This document shows positions 25,201 to 33,001 of a stretch of 64,000 bases of DNA, piece by piece. The translations under genes were made by a program, and so were the position numbers. The notes under the pieces are model-generated. The model made no database searches. It was not told where the DNA came from and saw nothing but the letters and a program-made list of their open reading frames with translations. Position 1 is the first letter of the stretch. Each line of letters starts with the position of its first letter. The DNA comes from CAYLSV01 sp964386435 (GTDB lineage Bacteria; Planctomycetota; Phycisphaerae; Tepidisphaerales; Tepidisphaeraceae): assembly GCA_964386435.1 (NCBI GenBank), contig CAYLSV010000010.1, forward strand, positions 1 to 64,000. Direction: 5' to 3'.

Positions 25201-25512
25201 TCACCCCGCGATCGTGCAACAACTCAACGGCCCGCTCACGAACGTCAGGCCCAGCACCACATTGTTCGCCACCTCCAGCGGATCGTCCGCGTCGGCGTGC
25301 CAATCCCGCCCCGCGAGCATCGGCAACGCCAGCGCGCTCAGGTAACACCCCGCCGCCAGCACGCCCCGCCACGAACCGACGAGCCACGCCGAGGCCTCCA
25401 GGTGCAACAGCCAATACCCCACCAGCGCCGCCGCCGCCAAAGCCACCAGCATCACCGGCCGCCGAACCTCCACGGGCCGCTTCGGATTGGCGTAGTCAAG
25501 AGGCTGGGGCAC
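25201..25512 (-). CDS. small membrane protein, copy 1 of a tandem pair
   Basis: A 103-residue protein with helices around residues 18-37, 45-65 and 80-100. It starts MPQPLDYANPKRP and carries RDWHADADDPLEVANN between helices two and three, on the same plan as the following gene. Start is GTG at 25512 with no clear ribosome site. The conserved acidic Asp-Pro-Leu loop between the last two helices may be functional. Function unknown; the two copies may form a heteromer. Confidence 0.68.
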   Translation of the reverse strand: MPQPLDYANPKRPVEVRRPVMLVALAAAALVGYWLLHLEASAWLVGSWRGVLAAGCYLSALALPMLAGRDWHADADDPLEVANNVVLGLTFVSGPLSCCTIAG

Positions 25513-25612
25513 GCTCGAGGCCGATCATGCAACCGAACAGCCCGACGCACAACCCTTGACCCGCGGTAGACTCAACGCCTCCTGCCCCGCGGCGGCCCGG
25601 GGCGATCTTGCC

Positions 25613-26191
25613 TCACCCGATGTCGCACGCCTCCGGCGGCATCCAGTGGGCGTCTTGGCCGTCCCACTTGACGTTGCAGCCGATCGGGTTCGTTACCGGC
25701 GTCCGCACCGCGCGGTTGGCGAGAAGGTCATCCACCGCGTCGCGCAGCTCGTTCGTCGTCTGCTTCGATGCGTCCCGCGGCGAATCGTCCATCCGGCCGG
25801 TGTACGCGAGCTTGCGGTCCTTGTCGAACACGTAAAAGTGCGGCGTCCGCAACGCCCCGTACGCCTTGGCGACGTCCTGGCTCTTGTCGCGCAGGTAATC
25901 GAACTGGAAATTCTTGTCCTTCGCCCGCGTAACCATGTGCTCCAGACTGTCCTCGGCGTAGGTGTTCTCGCTGTTGCTGTTGATGCACACGAGCTGCACG
26001 CCTTTCTCCGCGTAGCCGGCGTGGAACTGGTTGATGCGGTCCTCGCTTTGGATGACGTACGGGCAGTGATTGCAGGTGAAGCCGACGACGAGGACGTCGG
26101 CGTCGTAATCGGCCAGCTTGTGGTCGGTGCCGTCGGTGCCGGGGAGGGTGAAGTCGGGGGCGGGGTCGCCGGGTTGCAGGGTGAAGGCCAT
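25613..26191 (-). CDS. thioredoxin-fold (AhpC/TSA-like) protein
   Basis: A 192-residue redox-fold protein. PGDPAPDFTLPGTDG leads to FTCNHCPYV, a CXXC pair in the position of the peroxiredoxin/ResA active site, then INSNSENTYAEDS, KAYGALRTPHFYVFD and the C-terminal PIGCNVKW typical of this thioredoxin-family group. It probably acts as a thiol reductant or peroxidase in the cytoplasm; no signal peptide. The ATG at 26189-26191 follows TACCTT by six bases. It is divergent from glycerate kinase, 17 bases apart. Confidence 0.83.
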   Translation of the reverse strand: MAFTLQPGDPAPDFTLPGTDGTDHKLADYDADVLVVGFTCNHCPYVIQSEDRINQFHAGYAEKGVQLVCINSNSENTYAEDSLEHMVTRAKDKNFQFDYLRDKSQDVAKAYGALRTPHFYVFDKDRKLAYTGRMDDSPRDASKQTTNELRDAVDDLLANRAVRTPVTNPIGCNVKWDGQDAHWMPPEACDIG

Positions 26192-26197
26192 GCGGCG

Positions 26198-26203
26198 AAG
26201 GTA
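26198..26203 (-). promoter_or_regulatory. putative -10 box of the thioredoxin-like gene
   Basis: TACCTT, 6 nt before the ATG. It lies in the 17-base spacer to glycerate kinase, whose own start has AAGG about seven bases upstream. Confidence 0.5.
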
Positions 26204-26208
26204 GCAGC

Positions 26209-27309
26209 ATGCGCGTCCTCGTGGCACCCGATAAATTCAAAGGCACCCTCACCGCCGACGGGGCCGCCGAGGCCATGGCCGCGGGCGTGCTGGAGGCCCG
26301 GCCCGACGCTCTCGTCACCCGCTGCCCGATGAGCGACGGCGGCGAAGGCTTCACCCGGATCATGGCCACCGCGCTCGGCGGGCGGCTCATCACGCGCGAC
26401 GTCCACGGCCCGCTGCCGAGCATGCGCGTCGACGCCGAGCTGGCCGTCTGCGGCGAGTTGGCCGTCATCGAGATGAGCGCCGCCGCCGGGCTGGCTTTGG
26501 TGCCGGAGCAGCGGCGGGACGTGATGGCCGCGACCACCTTCGGCGTCGGCGAGCTAATCCGCTACGCCGCGGCGATGGAGTGCCGGCGGGTGTTGCTGGG
26601 TTTGGGCGGCAGCGCGACGAACGACGCCGGCCTCGGCTGCTTGCAGGCCATCGGCTGCCCGATCACGCTGACCGACGGCCGCGTCGTCACCGCCGCCGAC
26701 GCCCCGCTCGCCGGTCGCGATCTGGCCACCGTCGCCCGCATCGGCCGGCCCGGCTTCGCCGACGGCTTGCACATCGACATCGCCTGCGACGTCACCAACC
26801 CGCTCCACGGCCCCGCCGGTGCGGCCCACACCTTCGCCCCGCAAAAAGGAGCCACGCCCGAGCAAGTCGCCGCCCTCGACGCCGGCCTCGCCCACCTCGC
26901 CCACATGCTTGACGGCGACCCCACCCTGCCCGGTGGCGGCGCCGCCGGCGGCATCGGTTGGGGCCTAGCCACCGTGCTGAACGCCACCCTTCGCCCCGGC
27001 ATCCACCTCGTCGCCGACGCCGTGCAGTTGTCGCAGAGAATCGCCGCCGCCGACCTAATCCTCACCGGCGAGGGCAAGCTCGACGCCACAAGCCTGCAGG
27101 GCAAAGTCGTCGGCCACCTCGCCCAACTCGCCGCCACCGCGCACGTGCCGCTGTGGTGCGTGTGCGGCGACGTCGAGACCAAGGCCGGGCAACACCAGGT
27201 GTCGCTGCTGGACCGCTTCGGCCACCGTGCCCTTGCCGACCCGGCCACCTGCCTGCAGCAAGCCGTGACCGACGCGCTGCAGGAACACGCGAAGCAGCTT
27301 GCCCGTTAG
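26209..27309 (+). CDS. glycerate kinase (GarK/GlxK type)
   Basis: A 366-residue glycerate kinase, which phosphorylates D-glycerate to a phosphoglycerate. The N-terminus VLVAPDKFKGTLTADGAAE is diagnostic; PMSDGGEGFTRI, GLGGSATNDAGLGCLQAIG and the late ILTGEGKLDATSLQGK follow. Length is normal for the family. It links glyoxylate/glycerate use to glycolysis and to the pckG gene further on. No other glyoxylate genes are adjacent. The spacer after it holds family B' repeats. Confidence 0.9.
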   Translation: MRVLVAPDKFKGTLTADGAAEAMAAGVLEARPDALVTRCPMSDGGEGFTRIMATALGGRLITRDVHGPLPSMRVDAELAVCGELAVIEMSAAAGLALVPEQRRDVMAATTFGVGELIRYAAAMECRRVLLGLGGSATNDAGLGCLQAIGCPITLTDGRVVTAADAPLAGRDLATVARIGRPGFADGLHIDIACDVTNPLHGPAGAAHTFAPQKGATPEQVAALDAGLAHLAHMLDGDPTLPGGGAAGGIGWGLATVLNATLRPGIHLVADAVQLSQRIAAADLILTGEGKLDATSLQGKVVGHLAQLAATAHVPLWCVCGDVETKAGQHQVSLLDRFGHRALADPATCLQQAVTDALQEHAKQLAR

Positions 27310-27328
27310 CCTGCCCCTCCAAACCACC

Positions 27329-27429
27329 GAGGCCCCACCGCCGTGGTGGCGGCGGGGCTTCCCATGCAGCGAACGACTCTCGTCACGGGTGTAGCCCCGC
27401 CGTCACCACGGCGGTGGGGGCCTCAGCGA
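27329..27429. repeat. family B' inverted pair
   Basis: 27329-27360 (GAGGCCCCACCGCCGTGG...) and 27391-27429 (GTAGCCCCGCCGTCACC... ending CTCAGCGA) are inverted. The right copy starts with GTAG. With the copy below and unremarkable DNA between, this fills the 325-base spacer; no gene is seen. Confidence 0.6.
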
Positions 27430-27574
27430 TATCCATGCGCCAAACGAGCCTCAAATCCTTCAAGATGCGACCTGGCAGCTTGCATGTTCATGTCCACGTC
27501 GGAGAGGCAGAATCGGGAAGTGGAGTTCATGGTGCACGCCGTTCAGATCATGGGCGGGATCCGGCCGCGTCGGC

Positions 27575-27610
27575 AAAGCCGCCTCTGTGAGGCGGAGGCG
27601 GTCTCAGCGA
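27575..27610. repeat. family B palindrome
   Basis: AAAGCCGCCTCTGTGAGGCG core with the CTCAGCGA tail, ending 14 bases before the -10-like TACCAT of the next gene. Confidence 0.55.
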
Positions 27611-27623
27611 CGCGGCGATGAGA

Positions 27624-27629
27624 TACCAT
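27624..27629 (+). promoter_or_regulatory. putative -10 box
   Basis: TACCAT, 5 nt before the ATG at 27635. Confidence 0.4.
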
Positions 27630-27634
27630 GCCCC

Positions 27635-28477
27635 ATGCTGCTGAGCCTTGCCGTGTCGGGGGAGTTGCGGGCGTCGCTGCCGCGTGTGGCCAAACTTGGT
27701 GTGCATGGCGTGACGCTCGTGTCGACGTCGCCGCGGCTCGATTTGCCCTCGCTCTCGGCCAGCGGGCGGCGGGAGCTGCGGCACCTGATCGCCCGGCAAG
27801 GCCTGCGGCTTGCGGCCGCTCGGCACGCTTTGCCCAAGCGTGGTCTGCGGCCGGGGGTCGATCTGGACGCCGTGCTCAGCGGGTTTCGTGACGCATTGGC
27901 GGCGGCGCGGGACGTTGGGGCCGAGCGGTTGCTCATGGACCTCGGCCCGCTGCCGCCGGTGGCGCGGGCGGCGGTGAAGACGCCAATCGGGCCGGTGGCC
28001 GGCGGGCTGCTGGTGATGCCGACGGCGGCCGACATCGCGCAGTTCACCACCGCCCCGGCCGAAGCGGTGGCGCGGGAGCCGGACTTCGAGGCGTCGGTGG
28101 ACGAGGCGTTGCGCGTGCTCGGCGAGGCGGCCGATTTGGTGCAACTACCCGTCGCCCTAGGCAGCAGCCTGGCCGACGCCGCGGCGTTGGGGCGGGCGCT
28201 GGACGCGGCCGACTGCCAATGGTTCGGCGCCGACCTCGACCCGTCCGCCGACGACGCGGCCGCGTTCCTCTCGGTCCACGCCAATCGACTGCTGCACGTC
28301 CGCGGCCGCGACGCGCGACGCAGCGGGTCGCGGCACGAATTCGTGCCGCTGGGCGAGGGCGACGTCGATTGGTCGGAGCTTCACGCCCTGCTCACCGACG
28401 CGAACTTCAACGGCCCGCTCACGATCAACACGGCCGCTGCGCTGACAACTTTGCGCGCCGCCGGGTTCGGCTTATGA
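27635..28477 (+). CDS. sugar phosphate isomerase/epimerase-like TIM-barrel protein
   Basis: A 280-residue protein with the layout of the xylose-isomerase-like TIM barrel (AP endonuclease family 2): GVHGVTLVSTSPR near the N-terminus, LRLAAARHALPK, GAERLLMDLGP, and a C-terminal LLHVRGRD, then FVPLGEGDVDWSELHALL, typical of epimerase family members. Several of the usual metal ligands are not obvious, so catalysis is uncertain. The ATG at 27635 follows TACCAT by five bases. It converges with the TrmH gene three bases away. Confidence 0.65.
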   Translation: MLLSLAVSGELRASLPRVAKLGVHGVTLVSTSPRLDLPSLSASGRRELRHLIARQGLRLAAARHALPKRGLRPGVDLDAVLSGFRDALAAARDVGAERLLMDLGPLPPVARAAVKTPIGPVAGGLLVMPTAADIAQFTTAPAEAVAREPDFEASVDEALRVLGEAADLVQLPVALGSSLADAAALGRALDAADCQWFGADLDPSADDAAAFLSVHANRLLHVRGRDARRSGSRHEFVPLGEGDVDWSELHALLTDANFNGPLTINTAAALTTLRAAGFGL

Positions 28478-28480
28478 CCG

Positions 28481-29230
28481 TCAGCCGCCCCGCAGATGGT
28501 GCAGGAAGATGCCCGCGGCCACGGTGACGTTCAACGAGTCGACGCCCGCCGCCATCGACACCATGGCCCGCACCCGGCAGGCCGCCGCGACATCATCCGG
28601 CACGCCGTGCGCCTCGTTACCGACAACCACCACGGCCGGCCGATCCGTCGCCACCTCGGCGAGCCGCACCGCGTCGTCCGCCAACACCGCCGCCACGGCC
28701 GTGCCCTTCGTTTTCCGCAAAAGTTCCGGCAAATCGGTTGTTCGATGGATCGGCAGGCCGAGCGCGTGGCCCATGCTCACCCGGATCACCCGCCGGTACA
28801 ACGGGTCGTGACACGAGCCGTCCAGCCAGACCGCCGAGCAACCGAACGCCGCCGCCACGCGGATCAACCCGCCCAGGTTCTCCGCGTCCTCCACCCCGGC
28901 CAGCGCCAGCACCAACCCCTTCGCCGCCGGTGGCTCACCGAGCGGCTCGCCCTCGCCGATCGCGACAATGCCGCGGTGGAAATCGAAGCCCCGCACCCGC
29001 CGCATCACCGCGTCGTCGGCGACGAACACCTCCGCCCCCACCGCCCGCTCGGCCAGCGACAACTTGTTCGCCGACGCCAGCACTGCCCGGCAGCGGAACC
29101 GGCTCGACAGCAGCCGATCCACCACCAACGGCCCCTCCGCCACGAACCGCCCCGTGGCCCGCAGCTGCCGCTCCTGCTTCACGTGGAACTGGGCAAGCCG
29201 CGGGTCATCCGGCGACGCCACCTCAATCAT
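28481..29230 (-). CDS. TrmH/SpoU family RNA 2'-O-methyltransferase
   Basis: A 249-residue SPOUT methyltransferase acting on tRNA or rRNA ribose 2'-OH. The knot motifs are complete: motif 1 VEDAENLGGLIRVAAAFG, motif 2 VVVGNEAHGVPDDV, motif 3 VDSLNVTVAAGIFLHHL. An N-terminal substrate-binding region (residues ~1-90) precedes them. Start ATG lies inside the dnaE end (8-base overlap) with GGAGGAGGACG just upstream, so it is translated from the dnaE mRNA using a Shine-Dalgarno. The exact target nucleotide cannot be inferred. Confidence 0.87.
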   Translation of the reverse strand: MIEVASPDDPRLAQFHVKQERQLRATGRFVAEGPLVVDRLLSSRFRCRAVLASANKLSLAERAVGAEVFVADDAVMRRVRGFDFHRGIVAIGEGEPLGEPPAAKGLVLALAGVEDAENLGGLIRVAAAFGCSAVWLDGSCHDPLYRRVIRVSMGHALGLPIHRTTDLPELLRKTKGTAVAAVLADDAVRLAEVATDRPAVVVVGNEAHGVPDDVAAACRVRAMVSMAAGVDSLNVTVAAGIFLHHLRGG

Positions 29231-32200
29231 CGTCCTCCTCCTCCACCGCTGCCTCGACCTCCTCGGCCCGCTCGGCGAACATCCGCTTCTGCTCGGCGTG
29301 CTTCTTCCGCCGCGTCCCCTCGCCGATAAGCCGCACGCTGCCGGGGCCGAGCACCGTCTCCAGCGATGCCTGCAAGTCGAGGCTGGGCAACGCCCCGAAC
29401 TGCTTGTCCAGCTTCAGCGTCGTCCGCCCACCGTCAGCTTCGGCCACCCGTGCATAAACCTCGACCCGCCCGGCATGCTCACCGAGCACCGGCTTGATCT
29501 GCCGCAGCACCGCCGGGTCGTGCCGGGTTCGATCCAGCTCCAGCACCACCGCCGTCGTCAGCTTTTTCGCCGCAGCCTCCATCGGCAGCACGTCGATCAC
29601 CCGCAAACAAGGCGTCTCCCGCCGCCGGTCGACGGTGCCGTGGACGAAGACGATCGCGTCCTTTTCCAACGCCTCCGGCGATCGTTCCATGATGTCGGCG
29701 TACGTCTCGGCGAACACCATGCCCTCGATCTTCCCGTCCAAATCCTCGAACTCCACGATCGCCCACTTCTGTCCCGCGCTCCGCCCACTCTTGGCCACCC
29801 GACTACGGACCGCGGTGACGAGGCCACCCATCCAGACGTCGGTGCCGTCGCCGAGTTCTTTGATCCGCGCCGTCGTCGCCGTTGCATAGCTTTCCAGCGC
29901 GTCCTCATGTTCCCGAAGCGGATGGCTGCTGACGTAAAAGCCGAGCAGGTCCTTCTCCATCTGCAACAGTTCTGACTGCGGCAACTCTTTCACCTTCGGC
30001 AACGCCGCTGACGCGGCCTCGGCCGGTTCGGCATCGCCGCCGGAGAAGAAGTTCATCTGGCCGCTCGCCACGTCCTGCTGGTGCTGCTGCCCCATCTCAT
30101 AAGCTCGCTCGAACGCCCGAAGCTGGGCCGCCCGGGTGCCGCCGGTGCCGCTCATCGCACCGCACCGAACCAGCGCATCAACCGTCGACCGCTGCACCGC
30201 CTTGAGATCGACGCGGTCGCAGAAGTCGTACAAACTCTTGAAGTTTCCCGCTTCTGACCGCTGCTCAAGAATGGAATCCACCGCGTTATGGCCGACCCCA
30301 CGAACCGCCCCGAGGCCGAAGCGGATAACCTCCTGCTTCGCCTTTCCCTTCCCCTGGACGGCCGGGGTGAAGTCCCGACCGCTGGCATTCACATCCGGCG
30401 GCAGCACCGGCACCCCAACCCCGCCGTCCGGCCGCCGGACCCGCTGGCACTCATCCAGGTACTCGATGACTTTCTCGGTGTTGCCAGCTTCGAACGTGAG
30501 AAGCGCCGCCATGTATTCTGCAGGGTGATATGTCTTCATGTACGCCGTTTGATATGCGATCTGGGCGTACCGGGCACTGTGGCTCTTGTTGAAGCCGTAG
30601 CCGCCAAACTTTAGAATCAGCTCGAAAATCTCTTTCGCCTTCCCGGCATCCAAACCCCGCTGCTCGGCACCGGCGATAAATTGTGGCCGGAACTTGTCGA
30701 TCACGTCGGCCTTCTTCTTGCTGATGGCCTTGATCAGTTTGTACGCGCTCGCCAATTCGATGCCGCCAAGGTCGTTGAAGATGCGCATCACCTGCTCCTG
30801 ATACACCATGATGCCATAGGTCTCCTCAAGAATGGCATCCATCGCCGGGTGGACCCTCGGCACGGTCGCCCGGTTATGTTTGCGGTCGCAGTAGTCGGGG
30901 ATCAGCTCCATCGGCCCCGGCCGGTACAGGGCGTTGGCGGCAATCAGATCTTCAAGCCGGTCAGGCCGCATTTTCTGCAAAAGGTCCTGCATGCCGCCCG
31001 ATTCAAACTGGAAGATGCCCCGCGTCTCGCCGCGGCGGAACAGGTCGTATACGGCGTCGTCTTCGTACGGCAACTTCTCAGCGTCCAGCTCCAGCCCCTT
31101 CGTCTCCTTCACCAAATCAATGCTGCGTTGCAGTGTGGTCAGCGTCCGCAACCCAAGAAAGTCCATCTTGAGCAAGCCACACTTCTCGGCGATCGGACCT
31201 TCATACTGCGTCAGGATGTTCTTGTCTTTATCCAGATACAGCGGCACCAGATCATCCAACGGCTGATCCGCGACGATGACACCGGCCGCATGGCAACCGG
31301 CGTTGCGGCAAAGACCCTCCAACTTCTTCGCGATGTCGATGACCCGGGTCAGCTGCGGCTCGTTCTCGTACAACTCGCGCAGCTCGCGGTTCTGCTTCAT
31401 CGCCTTGTCGAGCGTCATGCCGGGGATGGTGGGGATGAGCTTGGTCATCCGATCCGCCTCCGACAGCGGCAACCCGAGCACGCGGCAGACGTCCTTCACC
31501 GCCGCTTTGGCTGCCAGGGTGCCGAACGTGATGATCTGGGCGACGTGGCCGTACTTTTTGCGCACGTACTCGATGACCTTTGCACGACCGTTCATGCAGA
31601 TGTCGATGTCGATGTCGGGGAACTCGTTGCGGCTCGGGTCCATGAACCGCTCGAACAGCAGCCCGAACTGCAGCGGGTCGGTGTCGCAAAGCCCCAGCAA
31701 ATACCCCACAATCGTCCCGACGCCGCTGCCACGGGCACCAACCGGGATGCCCTGGTCTCTCGCGTGGTTGCAGAAGTCCCAGACGATGAGGAAGTACGAG
31801 GCAAACCCCTTGCCGACGATAACGGTCAGCTCCTTCTCCAACCGCTGCCGCACCTCCGGCGAGACGTCGCGGGTGCCGTACCGCCATTCGAGGCCGTCCT
31901 CACAAAGTTGCCGCAGATACCGCTCGTCGGCGGCCATCTGCTCCGTCGCCGCCACCGCCGGGTCCGTCGCCACGGCCGGCACGTCCTGCCGCAGTGCGCT
32001 GTTGTCGACCTGGTAGACCGGGGCGTAGGTCTTGCCGAAATCCAGCTCGACGTCGCACATCGCCGCGATGCGGTTCGTGTTGTCGGCCGCGCCGGGAAAG
32101 GCCGCCAAGCCGTCGTGCATCTCCTGCGGCGTCTTGAGGTAAAGGGCCGTCGGGTATTTCAGGCGGTTCTCGTCGTCGGCCGTCTTGCCGACGCTGATGC

Positions 32201-32879
32201 AGCAGAGGCAGTTGTGAGCGAAGTGGTCGCCCTCGTCCAGGAAGTGGACGTCGTTGGTCCCGACGACGCCAACACCAAGCTTGTTGGCGAGGCCGACGAG
32301 TTCCGGGTTCACCGCGTCCTGCTCGGCGATGCCGTTGTTCTGCACCTCGACGAAAAAGCGATCTTGTCCGAAAATCTTGGCCATCCGCTCGGCCGACTCC
32401 CGCGCGACCTTCGGCTTCTGCTTCATGAACCCGTCGGCGACCAGGCCGCCCAGACACGCCGACGTGCAGATGAGGCCCTCCGACAAGCCGCCCTCCAGCA
32501 GCTCCCAATCGATCCGTGGCTTGTAGAAAAAGCCCTCCTTGTACGACAGCGACGAGAGCTTGAGCAGGTTGCGGTAGCCCTGGATGTTCTGGGCGAGCAG
32601 CACGAGGTGGTACGCTGACTCGCCGGCCTTGGTCGACTTGTCGGTTCGGTGCTGCGGGGCCATGTACGCCTCGATGCCGAGGATCGGCTTGATCCCGGCG
32701 TCGCGGCAGGTGTCGTAGAAGTCGATGACGCCGAACATCGCCCCGTGGTCGGTGATGGCCAGGCTGTCCATGCCCAGCCGCTTGGTTTTCTGCACGAGGT
32801 CCTTCACCCGGCAGGCCCCGTCGAGCATGGAGTAGTGGGTGTGGACGTGAAGGTGGGTGAATTGAGGTTGGGCGGCCAT
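29223..32879 (-). CDS. dnaE: DNA polymerase III alpha subunit
   Basis: Replicative polymerase, 1218 residues. The N-terminal PHP domain has THLHVHTHYSMLDG, AITDHGAMFG and GTNDVHF, which keep the metal-binding His/Asp residues lost in E. coli DnaE, so a proofreading-type site may be intact. The polymerase core carries PDIDIDICMNGR near residue 420 (catalytic Asp pair). HhH and OB regions follow, with an acidic tail. The ATG at 32877-32879 follows TAAGAT by seven bases. Divergent from polX, and overlapped at its end by the TrmH gene. Confidence 0.95.
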   Translation of the reverse strand: MAAQPQFTHLHVHTHYSMLDGACRVKDLVQKTKRLGMDSLAITDHGAMFGVIDFYDTCRDAGIKPILGIEAYMAPQHRTDKSTKAGESAYHLVLLAQNIQGYRNLLKLSSLSYKEGFFYKPRIDWELLEGGLSEGLICTSACLGGLVADGFMKQKPKVARESAERMAKIFGQDRFFVEVQNNGIAEQDAVNPELVGLANKLGVGVVGTNDVHFLDEGDHFAHNCLCCISVGKTADDENRLKYPTALYLKTPQEMHDGLAAFPGAADNTNRIAAMCDVELDFGKTYAPVYQVDNSALRQDVPAVATDPAVAATEQMAADERYLRQLCEDGLEWRYGTRDVSPEVRQRLEKELTVIVGKGFASYFLIVWDFCNHARDQGIPVGARGSGVGTIVGYLLGLCDTDPLQFGLLFERFMDPSRNEFPDIDIDICMNGRAKVIEYVRKKYGHVAQIITFGTLAAKAAVKDVCRVLGLPLSEADRMTKLIPTIPGMTLDKAMKQNRELRELYENEPQLTRVIDIAKKLEGLCRNAGCHAAGVIVADQPLDDLVPLYLDKDKNILTQYEGPIAEKCGLLKMDFLGLRTLTTLQRSIDLVKETKGLELDAEKLPYEDDAVYDLFRRGETRGIFQFESGGMQDLLQKMRPDRLEDLIAANALYRPGPMELIPDYCDRKHNRATVPRVHPAMDAILEETYGIMVYQEQVMRIFNDLGGIELASAYKLIKAISKKKADVIDKFRPQFIAGAEQRGLDAGKAKEIFELILKFGGYGFNKSHSARYAQIAYQTAYMKTYHPAEYMAALLTFEAGNTEKVIEYLDECQRVRRPDGGVGVPVLPPDVNASGRDFTPAVQGKGKAKQEVIRFGLGAVRGVGHNAVDSILEQRSEAGNFKSLYDFCDRVDLKAVQRSTVDALVRCGAMSGTGGTRAAQLRAFERAYEMGQQHQQDVASGQMNFFSGGDAEPAEAASAALPKVKELPQSELLQMEKDLLGFYVSSHPLREHEDALESYATATTARIKELGDGTDVWMGGLVTAVRSRVAKSGRSAGQKWAIVEFEDLDGKIEGMVFAETYADIMERSPEALEKDAIVFVHGTVDRRRETPCLRVIDVLPMEAAAKKLTTAVVLELDRTRHDPAVLRQIKPVLGEHAGRVEVYARVAEADGGRTTLKLDKQFGALPSLDLQASLETVLGPGSVRLIGEGTRRKKHAEQKRMFAERAEEVEAAVEEEDDD

Positions 32880-32886
32880 TCCTCAC

Positions 32887-32892
32887 ATCTTA
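32887..32892 (-). promoter_or_regulatory. putative -10 box of dnaE
   Basis: TAAGAT, 7 nt before the dnaE ATG. Confidence 0.45.
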
Positions 32893-32989
32893 CGAACGCG
32901 GCGGGTCGGCGTTCCCGACGTGGGGCAACAGCCGGCCGCCGATAACCGACGGCGTGAGGCAGATCACACGCCCACGGTGCGGCGATTGC

Positions 32990-32995
32990 TATGTT
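32990..32995 (+). promoter_or_regulatory. putative -10 box of polX
   Basis: TATGTT, 6 nt before the polX ATG. Confidence 0.5.
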
Positions 32996-33001
32996 CGCGG
33001 C

